A stretch of DNA of 64,000 nt from Natronoglomus mannanivorans (GTDB taxonomy: Archaea; Halobacteriota; Halobacteria; Halobacteriales; Natrialbaceae): contig JAOPKB010000001.1 in the NCBI GenBank assembly GCA_025517485.1, forward strand, positions 620,001 to 684,000, read 5' to 3'. A model generated the notes under the pieces. The model ran no database searches, was not told the origin of the DNA, and saw nothing but the letters and a program-made list of their open reading frames with translations. The position numbers and the translations under genes were made by a program. Shown here one piece after another: positions 8,994 through 17,407 of the stretch; position 1 is the stretch's first letter; each line of letters opens with the position of its first letter.

Positions 8994-11849
8994 CTACTCG
9001 GTGAACGTGATCCAGCCCTCCGGTGCGTGGTTTTTCACCGCGTTCATCGCTTCTCGAGCGTCGGTTCGAGAGTCGTAGGCGCGGGTACTCTCGGCCATCC
9101 GCTCGCCGTGTTCGTCGACGAGTCGCCACACCCAGCCGTCCTCGGCGGTGTGGAGTTCGAAGGAGACGCCGTCGATCTCGAGGATGCTCGCGTCGCCGAT
9201 GAGACCGCGAACCGGCTCGAGTGCGTCGCGGGCGGCGTCGCTCGAGGCGTGGGGTTCGACTCCTTCGGCGACGGTGCGGCCGTTCTCGTCGATGAGCCGC
9301 CAGCGCCACTGTTCTTGCTCGTCGTCGTCGGCGAACAGTTCGAACGAAGCGACGTCGAAGTCGACTCGACCCGCGGCGGGCGCGAGCTTGCGAACGCGTT
9401 CGACGGCCTCGATCGCCTCGTCGGTCGTCGACTGGGCGCCGGCCGCCGACGCCAGCACGTTCCGGTCGCGGTCGACGAGTTCCCACTGCCACTGATCGTC
9501 ACCTGTGAGCCGGATGATCGCCGACTCGATCGTGAAGATCGGTGCGTCACTGACGGCGTTTTTGAGGCTGTTGACGGCGCCGATGACCGTCTCGCGGTCC
9601 TCGTAGGAGAACGCCGATTCCGCGATTTCGTTGCGGTCGCGGTCGAGCAAGCGCCAGTCCCAAGTCCCGCTCGCACTCTCGCTTCCGCTCCCGTTCCCGT
9701 TCCCGTTTCTGCTCCCACTCCCGCTCCCGCTCTCGCGAATCTGCACTGCTACGTCGCCGATCGTGTAGTCGCGGGCAGTCTGGGCCGCGTCTCGAACCTG
9801 TGGCAGGCTCTCGATCAGTTCGTCCCGCGTCGGATGGGTCGTCTCCGAAACCGCGATCGTCTCGCCATCGGGGAGGACGAACCGCCAGTGCCAGTCCTCC
9901 TCGACGTACGTCTGGAAGATCGCGTTCTCCATCGTTCGGACGTCGGTCTCGAGGTGGTCGAGCAGTCGGTTCATCGCCTGTCTGGCGGCACCGCGGGTCG
10001 GATGGGTCGACGGATCTTCGGCGACGAGTTTCCCGGCTTCGTCGATGAGCCGCCATCCCCAGCGGTCCTCGTCGTCGACGAACAGTTCGAAGGCGGCGGT
10101 GTCGATCTCGAGCAGTTCGGCCTCGGGAGCCTGCTCTTTGAGCGTCATCATCGCCTCGGCGGCGTCGCCTCGCGAGGTGTGCTCCTCGCCGCTGTCTGCG
10201 AGCACGTTGCCGTCCTCGTCGATGAGCCGCCAGCGCCACTCGCCGGTGTCAGCCTCGTAGACCTGAAAGGCAGCGTTCTCGAACTCGATGAGGTCGGCCT
10301 GTGAGGCCTGCTCGCGGACCCGCGAGATCGCTTCGGCGGCAGCCTCGCTGTCCTCGTGGGGGTCCGTACTCGCGGCGACGACGTCGCGGTCTTCGGTGAC
10401 GAGACGCCAGTGCCACTCCTCGCCGACGGGATAGGTCTCGTAGGCCGCGTCCTCGATCTCGACGATGTCCGCGTCTTGGACGTGAGCGCCGAACTCGTCG
10501 GTCGCGTTCGTGGCGTCGGATCGGGCCGACAGGTCCTCGGGGTTGCGTGCGATCACGCGTTCGGTGTCGTCGACCAGACGCCACTGCCACGATTCACCAG
10601 AGGTGTACAGTTCGTAGGTCGGCTCGCCGGCGACCGTCACGGAGGCCGTCTCGAGTTCCGGAAGTAACGCTTCGACCGCGTCCTCGGTGTCTCGGCGGGA
10701 GTCGAAGTCGACCGTACTCGCGGCGATCTCTTCGTCGGTGTCGTCGACGAACCGCCAGTACCAGTCCTCGCCCGACTCGCGTTCCCGGAGTTCCACGCCG
10801 ACGTCCTCGAGGGCGAGTAGTCGGGCCTCGCCGAACCGTTCGGCGAAGTCCACGGCGGCGTCCTCGGCGTCTGCCTGGGTCGGGGCGGCGACCTCGCTGG
10901 TCGCCAGCGAGTTTCGGTCCTCGTCGAGCAGTTGCCAGAACCAGTCGTCGCGTTCGTTCGTGTAGGTGAACGCGGCGCCCTCGATGTCGATGACGTCGGC
11001 CTCGGGGCCGCGGTCCTTGAGGAAGCTCACCGACTGTTCGGCGCCGTCGCGGTCGCCAAAGACGTTCCCGCAGTCGGCGACGACGCTCCCGTCCTCGCGC
11101 ATGAGCGTCCACTGCCACTGCCCGTCGCGGCGCTCGTAGAGTCGGAACGCCGACGTGGTCAGCTCCATCAACCCGGCGGAGCCGATCTGGGACTTGACGC
11201 GCTCGATGTCCTCTTCGGTCTGAGGTCGCGTCGTCGCGCTCTCCTCGCTGCCCGCTAACGCCTCGAGGTGGAGGATGTGCCACTTCCAGTCGCCGGCTTC
11301 GTCCCGGAAGACCGCGAACTGTGCACCCTCTAAGGCGTCGCCGGTCATGACCGGCGGTTCCTCGGTGACTCCTTCTTCCTCGACGAACATCCCGCGCTGT
11401 CCGGTCACGACCGGAATGAGGGCGGCGACGCCAGCGATCACTGCGATACCTGCGGTGAAGACGCCCATGACCTCCGGGCCGAGGTCCTCCCCGTAGCCGC
11501 GCCAGTGGCTGGGGTAGACGACGCCGAAAGAGCCGACACCGACCAGCGCGACGAGCGTCCCGACGATACTCGCCTGTATCCCCCGTCGTCTCACCGGAAG
11601 CATGAGGACGAAGCCGAGCAGTCCGAAGACCAGCCCGGATGCGGCGACGACTGCACTGACCCGGATGACGAAGTGTTCGTCACCGACGGTCGCGTACCCG
11701 ATCAGGTACAACAACACCCCGGCCGCGCCCGCGATGTAGCCGACGATAAACAGCCAGTATCCGTACACGTCCTTCGAGGAGTCGGGATCGCCCACGTAGT
11801 GTTCGTACAGCCGAAACAGTTCGGTTCGAAATCCTGTGTTACCAGACAT
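8994..11849 (-). CDS. membrane protein with about 13 tandem DUF1508-like repeats
   Basis: The 951-residue protein starts with a short cytoplasmic segment and about four membrane helices (residues about 28-155). This is followed by a large soluble region made of about 13 repeats of 60-70 residues. Each repeat has the DUF1508 (YegP-type) signature: an aromatic strand like AFELF or AYETY, a W-x-W strand such as WRWRLIDEDG, a strand like VLADS, and a helix with R-A-E-A-M-type spacing. Repeat 10 contains a Gly/Ser/Asn linker (GSGSGSRNGNGNGSGSESAS) encoded by a hexamer tract at about 9679-9735. Short one- or two-repeat DUF1508 proteins are known in bacteria and haloarchaea; this membrane-anchored array is far longer. 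The fold suggests a ligand- or surface-binding stalk, but the function is unknown. Gene and start (ATG 11849) are secure. Confidence 0.85.
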   Translation of the reverse strand: MSGNTGFRTELFRLYEHYVGDPDSSKDVYGYWLFIVGYIAGAAGVLLYLIGYATVGDEHFVIRVSAVVAASGLVFGLLGFVLMLPVRRRGIQASIVGTLVALVGVGSFGVVYPSHWRGYGEDLGPEVMGVFTAGIAVIAGVAALIPVVTGQRGMFVEEEGVTEEPPVMTGDALEGAQFAVFRDEAGDWKWHILHLEALAGSEESATTRPQTEEDIERVKSQIGSAGLMELTTSAFRLYERRDGQWQWTLMREDGSVVADCGNVFGDRDGAEQSVSFLKDRGPEADVIDIEGAAFTYTNERDDWFWQLLDEDRNSLATSEVAAPTQADAEDAAVDFAERFGEARLLALEDVGVELRERESGEDWYWRFVDDTDEEIAASTVDFDSRRDTEDAVEALLPELETASVTVAGEPTYELYTSGESWQWRLVDDTERVIARNPEDLSARSDATNATDEFGAHVQDADIVEIEDAAYETYPVGEEWHWRLVTEDRDVVAASTDPHEDSEAAAEAISRVREQASQADLIEFENAAFQVYEADTGEWRWRLIDEDGNVLADSGEEHTSRGDAAEAMMTLKEQAPEAELLEIDTAAFELFVDDEDRWGWRLIDEAGKLVAEDPSTHPTRGAARQAMNRLLDHLETDVRTMENAIFQTYVEEDWHWRFVLPDGETIAVSETTHPTRDELIESLPQVRDAAQTARDYTIGDVAVQIRESGSGSGSRNGNGNGSGSESASGTWDWRLLDRDRNEIAESAFSYEDRETVIGAVNSLKNAVSDAPIFTIESAIIRLTGDDQWQWELVDRDRNVLASAAGAQSTTDEAIEAVERVRKLAPAAGRVDFDVASFELFADDDEQEQWRWRLIDENGRTVAEGVEPHASSDAARDALEPVRGLIGDASILEIDGVSFELHTAEDGWVWRLVDEHGERMAESTRAYDSRTDAREAMNAVKNHAPEGWITFTE
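9676..9737 (-). repeat. in-frame hexamer tract encoding a Gly/Ser linker
   Basis: A degenerate six-base repeat (GGGAGC/GGGAAC-type units on the coding strand) inside the DUF1508-repeat gene encodes alternating Gly-Ser, Gly-Asn and Glu-Ser. It interrupts repeat 10 between its first and second strands. Confidence 0.7.
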
Positions 11850-12203
11850 TCGTAAATTCGAGCCGATAACTGGGTTGGATCATAATAAGCTTCCGGCTAC
11901 GTATCGGATCGTTTATCTTAGTTTAATTCACTGTTCGTGGTGTGGAACACACCGACGGGAACCGGAAGGCGGATTCCGGGACGATATCCGAACTGTCGTT
12001 TATACACCGACAAAACGGACTGCAAAATCCGGAGTCTTGGATTCAGCGACGGCTGGTACACTGACGGGCGGTATTACGGACAGCAATGGCAGAGGGTGAG
12101 TTCAACACGCAGCTCGTGAAAGAATCGATCCGACGAGAGGGGGTGGAAACGCCGCGTGACACCCGACTTCTCTCAGTTCTGAGAGAAGGAACGAAGACGA
12201 AGA
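11850..12203. other. 354-base intergenic region
   Basis: It separates the DUF1508-repeat gene (start at 11849, minus) from the pantoate kinase stop at 12204 (minus). AT-rich TATA-like elements at about 11867-11891 (minus strand) probably drive the DUF1508 gene. Near the right end is a perfect palindromic hairpin (12167-12188). A short plus-strand frame from 12086 looks non-coding. No RNA gene was recognised. Confidence 0.6.
12167..12188 (-). terminator. perfect 10-bp inverted repeat downstream of pantoate kinase
   Basis: Arms CTTCTCTCAG and CTGAGAGAAG are exact inverse complements with a 2-base TT between them. The hairpin lies 16 bases after the pantoate kinase stop in the direction of transcription. 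It could mark a transcription end or RNA processing site; no strong U-tract follows. Confidence 0.5.
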
Positions 12204-13100
12204 CTACTCGAGCATCGCGCCGGCCGGATGGGTCCCACAGACCGAGGGATCGTAGCCCGCGTCGGAGAGTCCGGTCCCGAATGCGAACACCGTATTGCCG
12301 AGCATCGCCATCGACGCCTGCCCGCCGGTGGCGGCGACGTCCTCGAGCGCTTCGAGAACGTCAGGAGTCAACAACTCGGCTTCGCGCGCGAACCCTCGCG
12401 AGGCGAAGATGAAGGAGGCGAGCGTCGGTTCTTCGACGACCCGTGAGAGGGCCTGCTTGCCTGCTTGGGAGAGTCGATCGGTGTCTCCCGAGAGCACGTC
12501 CGGCGTCGAGAGGTCGCCGAACGAAACGTATTCGACTCGCGCGCGCGCTGGAATAGCGTCCAGCAGGTTGTACGCCGGCGCGCCAGGCTCGAGTCGGATG
12601 GGGATGCCCCCACGGGCCTGTGCGACCACGTCGCCGAGTCCGGTCCCCGCCTGAACTTCGGCGCCGTGGGCGATCGTGACGAGTTCGTTCTCGGAGAGTT
12701 TGCGATCGAAGACGTGATTGGCCGCCAGCGCAGTTCCGAGCGCCATCGCACCCGAGGTGCCGAAGCCGGCGCCCAGCGGGAGGTCCGTCTCGACCTCGAC
12801 CCGGGCGGAGACGGCGAGCGTTTCGAGGACGGTTTCGACCGGTTCGACGGAGACGGGTGTGAACTGGCGGTCATCGTCTCCGGTATCGCCCTCGTCGGCG
12901 TCGTCGGCCGTATCCGAGTCCTCGAGTAAGATTTCCGTTCCCGACGCCTCGGTTACAGTCGGTCGAACCGTCACCGTCACGCCGTCGGTGAGCGTCAGTC
13001 CCGCCCCTCGAGAGCCCGCTTTCGTCGGATCGTCGTCCGGGTGGGCACTGAAGAAGCCCGTGATGTGACCGGGAACGAACGCCGTCGCTTCCTCGCGCAT
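12204..13100 (-). CDS. pantoate kinase (GHMP family)
   Basis: Archaeal pantoate kinase phosphorylates pantoate before condensation with beta-alanine in coenzyme A synthesis. The 298-residue protein begins MREEATAFVPGHITGFFSAH, a family N-terminus, and has the GHMP phosphate-binding motif LPLGAGFGTSGA (about residues 108-119) and the C-terminal AMLGNTVFAFG strand. An acidic insert (about residues 60-78) is a haloadaptation. Start choice: a longer frame reaches 13196, but ATG 13100 has a TATA-like AGATATAACG (plus-strand sense, 13124-13133) about 28 bases upstream and matches family alignments. It is divergent from the antiporter gene at 13358. Confidence 0.9.
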   Translation of the reverse strand: MREEATAFVPGHITGFFSAHPDDDPTKAGSRGAGLTLTDGVTVTVRPTVTEASGTEILLEDSDTADDADEGDTGDDDRQFTPVSVEPVETVLETLAVSARVEVETDLPLGAGFGTSGAMALGTALAANHVFDRKLSENELVTIAHGAEVQAGTGLGDVVAQARGGIPIRLEPGAPAYNLLDAIPARARVEYVSFGDLSTPDVLSGDTDRLSQAGKQALSRVVEEPTLASFIFASRGFAREAELLTPDVLEALEDVAATGGQASMAMLGNTVFAFGTGLSDAGYDPSVCGTHPAGAMLE

Positions 13101-13123
13101 TACGCCGGTCGTTTCGTCCGGCG

Positions 13124-13133
13124 AGATATAACG
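13124..13133 (-). promoter_or_regulatory. TATA-like box of the pantoate kinase gene
   Basis: Minus-strand CGTTATATCT, centred about 28 bases before the ATG at 13100. It decides between the 13100 start and the longer frame. Confidence 0.6.
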
Positions 13134-13357
13134 TTGAAGGTTCCAGACTCGCTCGTTCGGAGCGGTCCTCGAGACGTCCGGGTCGAGCAGTTGCACTGTG
13201 CAAACCGACGTTTCAAGGAGAGGGTCGTTGTTGCCTCGAGACGAGTACGGGAACAGACGACAACGAAGTCACGCGAGCGTCAGCCGAGACCGGCGTGGGA
13301 TGGGGTCGAGAACGCCCGCGAAACGACACGACACGAGCCGAGGGAGCGACGACCGAG

Positions 13358-15103
13358 ATGCCACTGGGAGGGATCGCACTCGCGACGGACTTCGCCATCG
13401 TCATCGTCACTGCGACGATCCTGAGCTACATCGCCAGGAAGACGGGACAGCCGACGATCGTCGCCTACATCCTCACCGGGATCGTCATCGGGCCGGTCCT
13501 CCTCGAGGTCGTCACCGAAGACGAACTGATCGAGGTGATGGGCGAACTGGGTCTGGGCTTCCTGTTGTTCTTGCTCGGGATCGAGATGCGATTCGACCGT
13601 ATCAAGGACATCCTCAGGCCGATCGTCAACATCTCGATCGGACAGACGATCCTGCAGACCGGGGCGGCGTTCGCGATTGCGTTCCTGCTCGGCTTTCGGG
13701 GGATGGACGTCGTCGTCATCGCGCTGGCGACCGTCTTCGGCGCGACGCCGATCATCGTGAAACTGCTCGACGAGAAAGACGAACTCAAGACCCTCCCCGG
13801 ACGGATCGACGTCGGCGTCCTCATCGTCCAGGACATCTACCTCGTGATCGTACTGGCGCTCGTCGGCGCCGGCCTCGAGGGCGCCGCCGGCGAGATCCTC
13901 CTCGACGTCGCCAGAATCCTCGGGTTGATGGCCGCCATCGGCGCGCTCTCGTATCTCGCCTACCGGTACGTGCTCCCGACGCTGTTGAGCGCGGTCGCCG
14001 ACGACCGAAACGTCCTCTTCGTCGTCGGCCTCGCGTGGGCGTTCCTCTTTATCTTCCTCGCAGAGAGCCTCGACCTCTCGGTCGAGGTCGGCGCGTTCAT
14101 CGCCGGGCTCAGCCTCGCACAACTGCCCTACAGCACCGAACTGCAAGAGCGCATGCAGCCGGTGACCGACTTCTTCCTCGTGGTCTTTTTCACCAGTATC
14201 GGACTCCAGCTCGAGGCCGAGTACCTGCTGACCTACTGGTGGCAGGCACTGGTCGCCTCCGGGGTTCTCGTGGTCGGCAACTTCCTGATCATGTTCTACC
14301 TGATCCACCGCGAGAACTTCGCCCCGGAGACGTCCTTTCTCGGCAGTATCAACATGATTCAGGTCAGCGAATTCTCGCTGGTCGTCGGCGCGCTGGCGGT
14401 CAGCGAAGAACTCGTCGAGGAACCCATCCTCGGCTACCTCAGCCTGATGGCGATCGTGACCATGACGCTCTCGACGTACGTCATCCTCTACAACGGCCAC
14501 CTCTACGAACGCGCACGCCCGTACCTCGAGCGGTTCGAATCACCCGATCAACGTGCCACTGAACTCGAGATCAAGGAGGGACACGCACTCGTCGTCGGTT
14601 ACGATCCGGTCGTCCGCGAGACGCTCCCCGTCCTTCAGGAACACTTCGAGGACGTCGTCGTCGTCGACCGATCAGCCGAAAACGTCGACGAACTTCGCGC
14701 GGCCGACGTCGAGTACCACTACGGTGATATCCGCCACGGCGAGATCCGCGAGGCGACGGACCTCGAGACGGCGGCGTTCGTCCTCTCGATGGCCCGGCCG
14801 GCCTCGGTCAGTCGCCAACTCGTCGAAGAAGCCGCCGAGGACGCGATCGTCGTCGCGGCCGCCGAACACGTCGAGGACGCCCGCGATCTCTCGGCGGAAG
14901 GCGTCGACTACGTCGTCGTCAAATCGGTACTCGCGGGCGAACTCCTCGGTGAGTACGTGATCTCGTTCCTCGAAGATCGCGACCGATTCGACGCCGACAG
15001 CGAGGCGGCGATGGCACGGATTCTCGAGCGAGCCGGGATCGGAGGCGGCGAGTATCCGAACCTCGGCGACGACGCGATCGGAGAGGGAGGTGAGAGCCGA
15101 TGA
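13358..15103 (+). CDS. CPA2-type cation/proton antiporter with TrkA-N domain (first of pair)
   Basis: Membrane antiporter of the KefB/CPA2 group exchanging K+ or Na+ for protons. The 581-residue protein has about 12 hydrophobic segments (residues about 5-385), including the family motif LGFLLFLLGIEMRFD and a second-half VSEFSLVVGALA segment. A cytoplasmic TrkA-N (Rossmann) domain follows from about residue 405 (HALVVGYDPVV...VVVVDRS). The nucleotide loop reads GYDPVV rather than the canonical GxGxxG, so NAD(H) binding may be altered. The stop overlaps the next gene's ATG (ATGA, 15100-15103), indicating co-translation. ATG 13358 is chosen because the first helix starts immediately after it. 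Confidence 0.88.
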   Translation: MPLGGIALATDFAIVIVTATILSYIARKTGQPTIVAYILTGIVIGPVLLEVVTEDELIEVMGELGLGFLLFLLGIEMRFDRIKDILRPIVNISIGQTILQTGAAFAIAFLLGFRGMDVVVIALATVFGATPIIVKLLDEKDELKTLPGRIDVGVLIVQDIYLVIVLALVGAGLEGAAGEILLDVARILGLMAAIGALSYLAYRYVLPTLLSAVADDRNVLFVVGLAWAFLFIFLAESLDLSVEVGAFIAGLSLAQLPYSTELQERMQPVTDFFLVVFFTSIGLQLEAEYLLTYWWQALVASGVLVVGNFLIMFYLIHRENFAPETSFLGSINMIQVSEFSLVVGALAVSEELVEEPILGYLSLMAIVTMTLSTYVILYNGHLYERARPYLERFESPDQRATELEIKEGHALVVGYDPVVRETLPVLQEHFEDVVVVDRSAENVDELRAADVEYHYGDIRHGEIREATDLETAAFVLSMARPASVSRQLVEEAAEDAIVVAAAEHVEDARDLSAEGVDYVVVKSVLAGELLGEYVISFLEDRDRFDADSEAAMARILERAGIGGGEYPNLGDDAIGEGGESR

Positions 15104-16806
15104 GCGAAGTCGAGATCATCGCTACACTGACGCTCATCTTCGCCGTCGCGTCCGTCCTGTTGCTCGTCGCCAGTCGCTACTCCCTGCCGACGGTACCGCT
15201 GTACTTGCTCGCGGGCGTCGTCGTCGGTGGATTCGTCGACGAAACACAACTGCTCGATCTCGCGCAGTGGGGTATCGCGTTCCTCGTCTTCGCCTTCGCC
15301 GTCCACCTCGAGCCCCTCGAGGAGGGGGGCCTCGAGGCCGACAGCGTCCTCGTCGCGGTCGGCCAGCTCGTGGTCACCGGCGGAATCATGTACGCTGTCG
15401 GACTCGGACTCGGCTTCGACGAACTGAACGCGGTCTACTTCGCTATCGCCGGCACGTTCAGTTCCTCGCTCGTCGCACTCAGTCTCCTCGAGCGTCGGAT
15501 CCGGCTGCGAAGCGTTCACGAACGCCTCGCCGAGTCGATCCACTTCGTCGAGGACGTGGCGGCGATCCTCGTCGTCTTGCTGTTGAGCGCGTTCGTCTAC
15601 GCCGACGCTAGCGTGGTGGTGTTGCTGGCCGGTCTCGGCATGATTCTCGTCGGGTTCGCGATCCGATACACCCTGTTCGGACTCCTCACCGACTTCGCGG
15701 AGGGCGACGTCGAGATCCTGATGCTCACGGGCGTCTCCCTGATCATCGGCTTCATCGCCATCGCCGAGTTCACCGGCGTCTCCATCGTCGTCGGCGCGTT
15801 CGCCGCCGGTCTGGCCGTCGACTCGACGTACCCACACGACGTCGAGGTGATCGACGCCATCGGCTCGCTCGAGGACTTCTTCACGCCCATCTTCTTCGTC
15901 ACGCTGGGTGCGCTCGTGTCGATTCCCTCGCTTTCCGCGGTCGGCTCGTCGGCCACTCTCGAGTTGGTCGGCGTCGGCGCGGTCCTCGTCGCGAGCGTCG
16001 TCCTCCTCAATCCGATTCTCACGTACGCGATCCTGCGCTGGCGGGAGTACGACTCCCGGGCGGCGCTGCTGACCGGACTCTCCCTCGATCAGGTCAGCGA
16101 GTTCGCCCTGATCATCGCGATCGAAGCCCTAGCCGCCGAGCGGATCGCCCCCGAACTCTTCGACGCGATCGTCCTCGCTGCGATCGTCACGATGTTCGTC
16201 TCGACGCTCACACACCAGTACGGTGACGACGCGTACCACTGGTTGGTCAGAGCCGGGCTCGTCGGATCGGACCGGGAGACGATCGCCGCGCGGAGTCGGG
16301 TCGCCGACGACCTCTCGGACCACGTCATCGTGACGGGCTACGACCGCGAGGGACAGCAGATCGTCGACGCCTGCGAGTCCGCGGGACAGCCGTACGTCGT
16401 CATCGAAAGCGATCCGCTGCGCCGCGAGACGGTCCGGGACCACTGCGAGAACTACGTCTTCGGCGACACGATGCTCGAGACGACGTGGGAGATCGCACGC
16501 GCCGAACGCGCGGCGCTGATCGTCGCGACCGTACCACGCCAGGAGTGGGCCGAGCGCGTCCTCACCTTCGATGTCGCCGCCGAGACCATCGTCCGGGCGG
16601 GCGACGTCGAATCCGGCGCCGCACTCCTCGAGCAGGGTGCGGTGTTCGTCGCCATTCCGGACGAACTCGCGGCCGACCAGTTGCGAGCGCACGTCGAGCA
16701 ACTGCTGGCCGGCGACGAGAGCCGTGAGGAACTACAGGAGCGGTTCCGGGCTCGACTCGAGCAGGCGGTAGAGTACGGGCCGAGCGACGTGACTCGGATC
16801 CGGTGA
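15100..16806 (+). CDS. CPA2-type cation/proton antiporter with TrkA-N domain (second of pair)
   Basis: Paralogue of the preceding gene, 568 residues, with about 12 membrane segments and a CPA2 core (GIAFLVFAFAVHLEPLEEGG, SLDQVSEFALIIA). A C-terminal TrkA-N domain starts near residue 405 (HVIVTGYDREGQQIVDACESA, then VVIESDP). It lacks a full GxGxxG as well. The ATGA overlap suggests the two proteins are made in fixed ratio, perhaps as a heterodimer, which is an inference. CPA2 transporters act as dimers. Confidence 0.88.
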   Translation: MSEVEIIATLTLIFAVASVLLLVASRYSLPTVPLYLLAGVVVGGFVDETQLLDLAQWGIAFLVFAFAVHLEPLEEGGLEADSVLVAVGQLVVTGGIMYAVGLGLGFDELNAVYFAIAGTFSSSLVALSLLERRIRLRSVHERLAESIHFVEDVAAILVVLLLSAFVYADASVVVLLAGLGMILVGFAIRYTLFGLLTDFAEGDVEILMLTGVSLIIGFIAIAEFTGVSIVVGAFAAGLAVDSTYPHDVEVIDAIGSLEDFFTPIFFVTLGALVSIPSLSAVGSSATLELVGVGAVLVASVVLLNPILTYAILRWREYDSRAALLTGLSLDQVSEFALIIAIEALAAERIAPELFDAIVLAAIVTMFVSTLTHQYGDDAYHWLVRAGLVGSDRETIAARSRVADDLSDHVIVTGYDREGQQIVDACESAGQPYVVIESDPLRRETVRDHCENYVFGDTMLETTWEIARAERAALIVATVPRQEWAERVLTFDVAAETIVRAGDVESGAALLEQGAVFVAIPDELAADQLRAHVEQLLAGDESREELQERFRARLEQAVEYGPSDVTRIR

Positions 16807-16829
16807 CGAGCGTGATCGGCGGCTTCCCG

Positions 16830-16892
16830 TCACTATCACCGTCACCGTCACCGTTCTCGTTCCGTCTCCCGCTCTCGCTCTCGCTCGGACTC
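16830..16892 (-). repeat. hexamer-period array through the SHOCT gene stop
   Basis: On the minus strand about ten six-base units run in register (GAGCGA, GAGCGA, GAGCGG, GAGACG, GAACGA, GAACGG, TGACGG, TGACGG, TGATAG, TGACGG). The TGA stop of the SHOCT gene is the start of one unit. The coding part gives the SERERERETERER tail. Confidence 0.8.
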
Positions 16893-17342
16893 TGGCATCC
16901 GACGATCGCGCCCATCGTACCCGCTCGACTCACGAGCCCGCTCGGCGAACGCACTCGCGTCTTCGATGGTCTCCGTCTCGAGGAGTCGCTCGAGCCGCCG
17001 TTCGAACTCCTCGTCGTCGAACTCGCCGCGGGCGTATCGTTCTCGGAGCGTCTCGAGGGCGTCTTCGGCGTCGCTCGGACTCGTCTCGGACGTCTGGCCG
17101 TTGTTAGCGACCTCCCGAGCCCGCCGCCGCTCGTACAGTTTGACGAGACCCATCACGACGGGGAGTACACCGGCGAACCCGACGGGGAACGCGATCCAGA
17201 ACCAGGGGACACCCAGGGCGAGCAGACCGAACGCGACCGTCAGGATCAGTCCGATCGTGACCCCGGCGGCGATCTCTTCGAGCGGTGACTCGTCGTCGGT
17301 CGAGTCGTCCGATTTCGTGGGTCGATCCGCCGACGATTCCAT
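16848..17342 (-). CDS. SHOCT-domain membrane protein
   Basis: 164-residue protein with an acidic N-terminus, two membrane helices (about residues 26-70, GVTIGLILTVAFGLLALGVPWFW and IAFPVGFAGVLPVVMGLV), then a SHOCT motif (LETLRERYARGEFDDEEFERRLERLL, about residues 105-130). The tail is low-complexity Glu/Arg. SHOCT motifs are short oligomerisation/anchoring elements. The frame is open for another kilobase upstream, but that overlaps the antiporter gene on the same strand in a different frame. MESSADRPTKSDD at 17342 is the sensible start, with a TATA-like GAATACG about 28 bases before. It is convergent with the CPA2 pair; the function is unknown. Confidence 0.8.
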   Translation of the reverse strand: MESSADRPTKSDDSTDDESPLEEIAAGVTIGLILTVAFGLLALGVPWFWIAFPVGFAGVLPVVMGLVKLYERRRAREVANNGQTSETSPSDAEDALETLRERYARGEFDDEEFERRLERLLETETIEDASAFAERARESSGYDGRDRRMPESERERERETERER

Positions 17343-17407
17343 GTGAGAACGAAAGAGCGCCACCGTATTCAATCCATCCGAGTGATAACATCGGCTCAGA
17401 TTCGGGC

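Noticed and set aside
8814..10304. 496-codon plus-strand frame
   Set aside because: It runs mostly opposite the DUF1508-repeat gene, whose own repeated W-x-W pattern is unmistakable.
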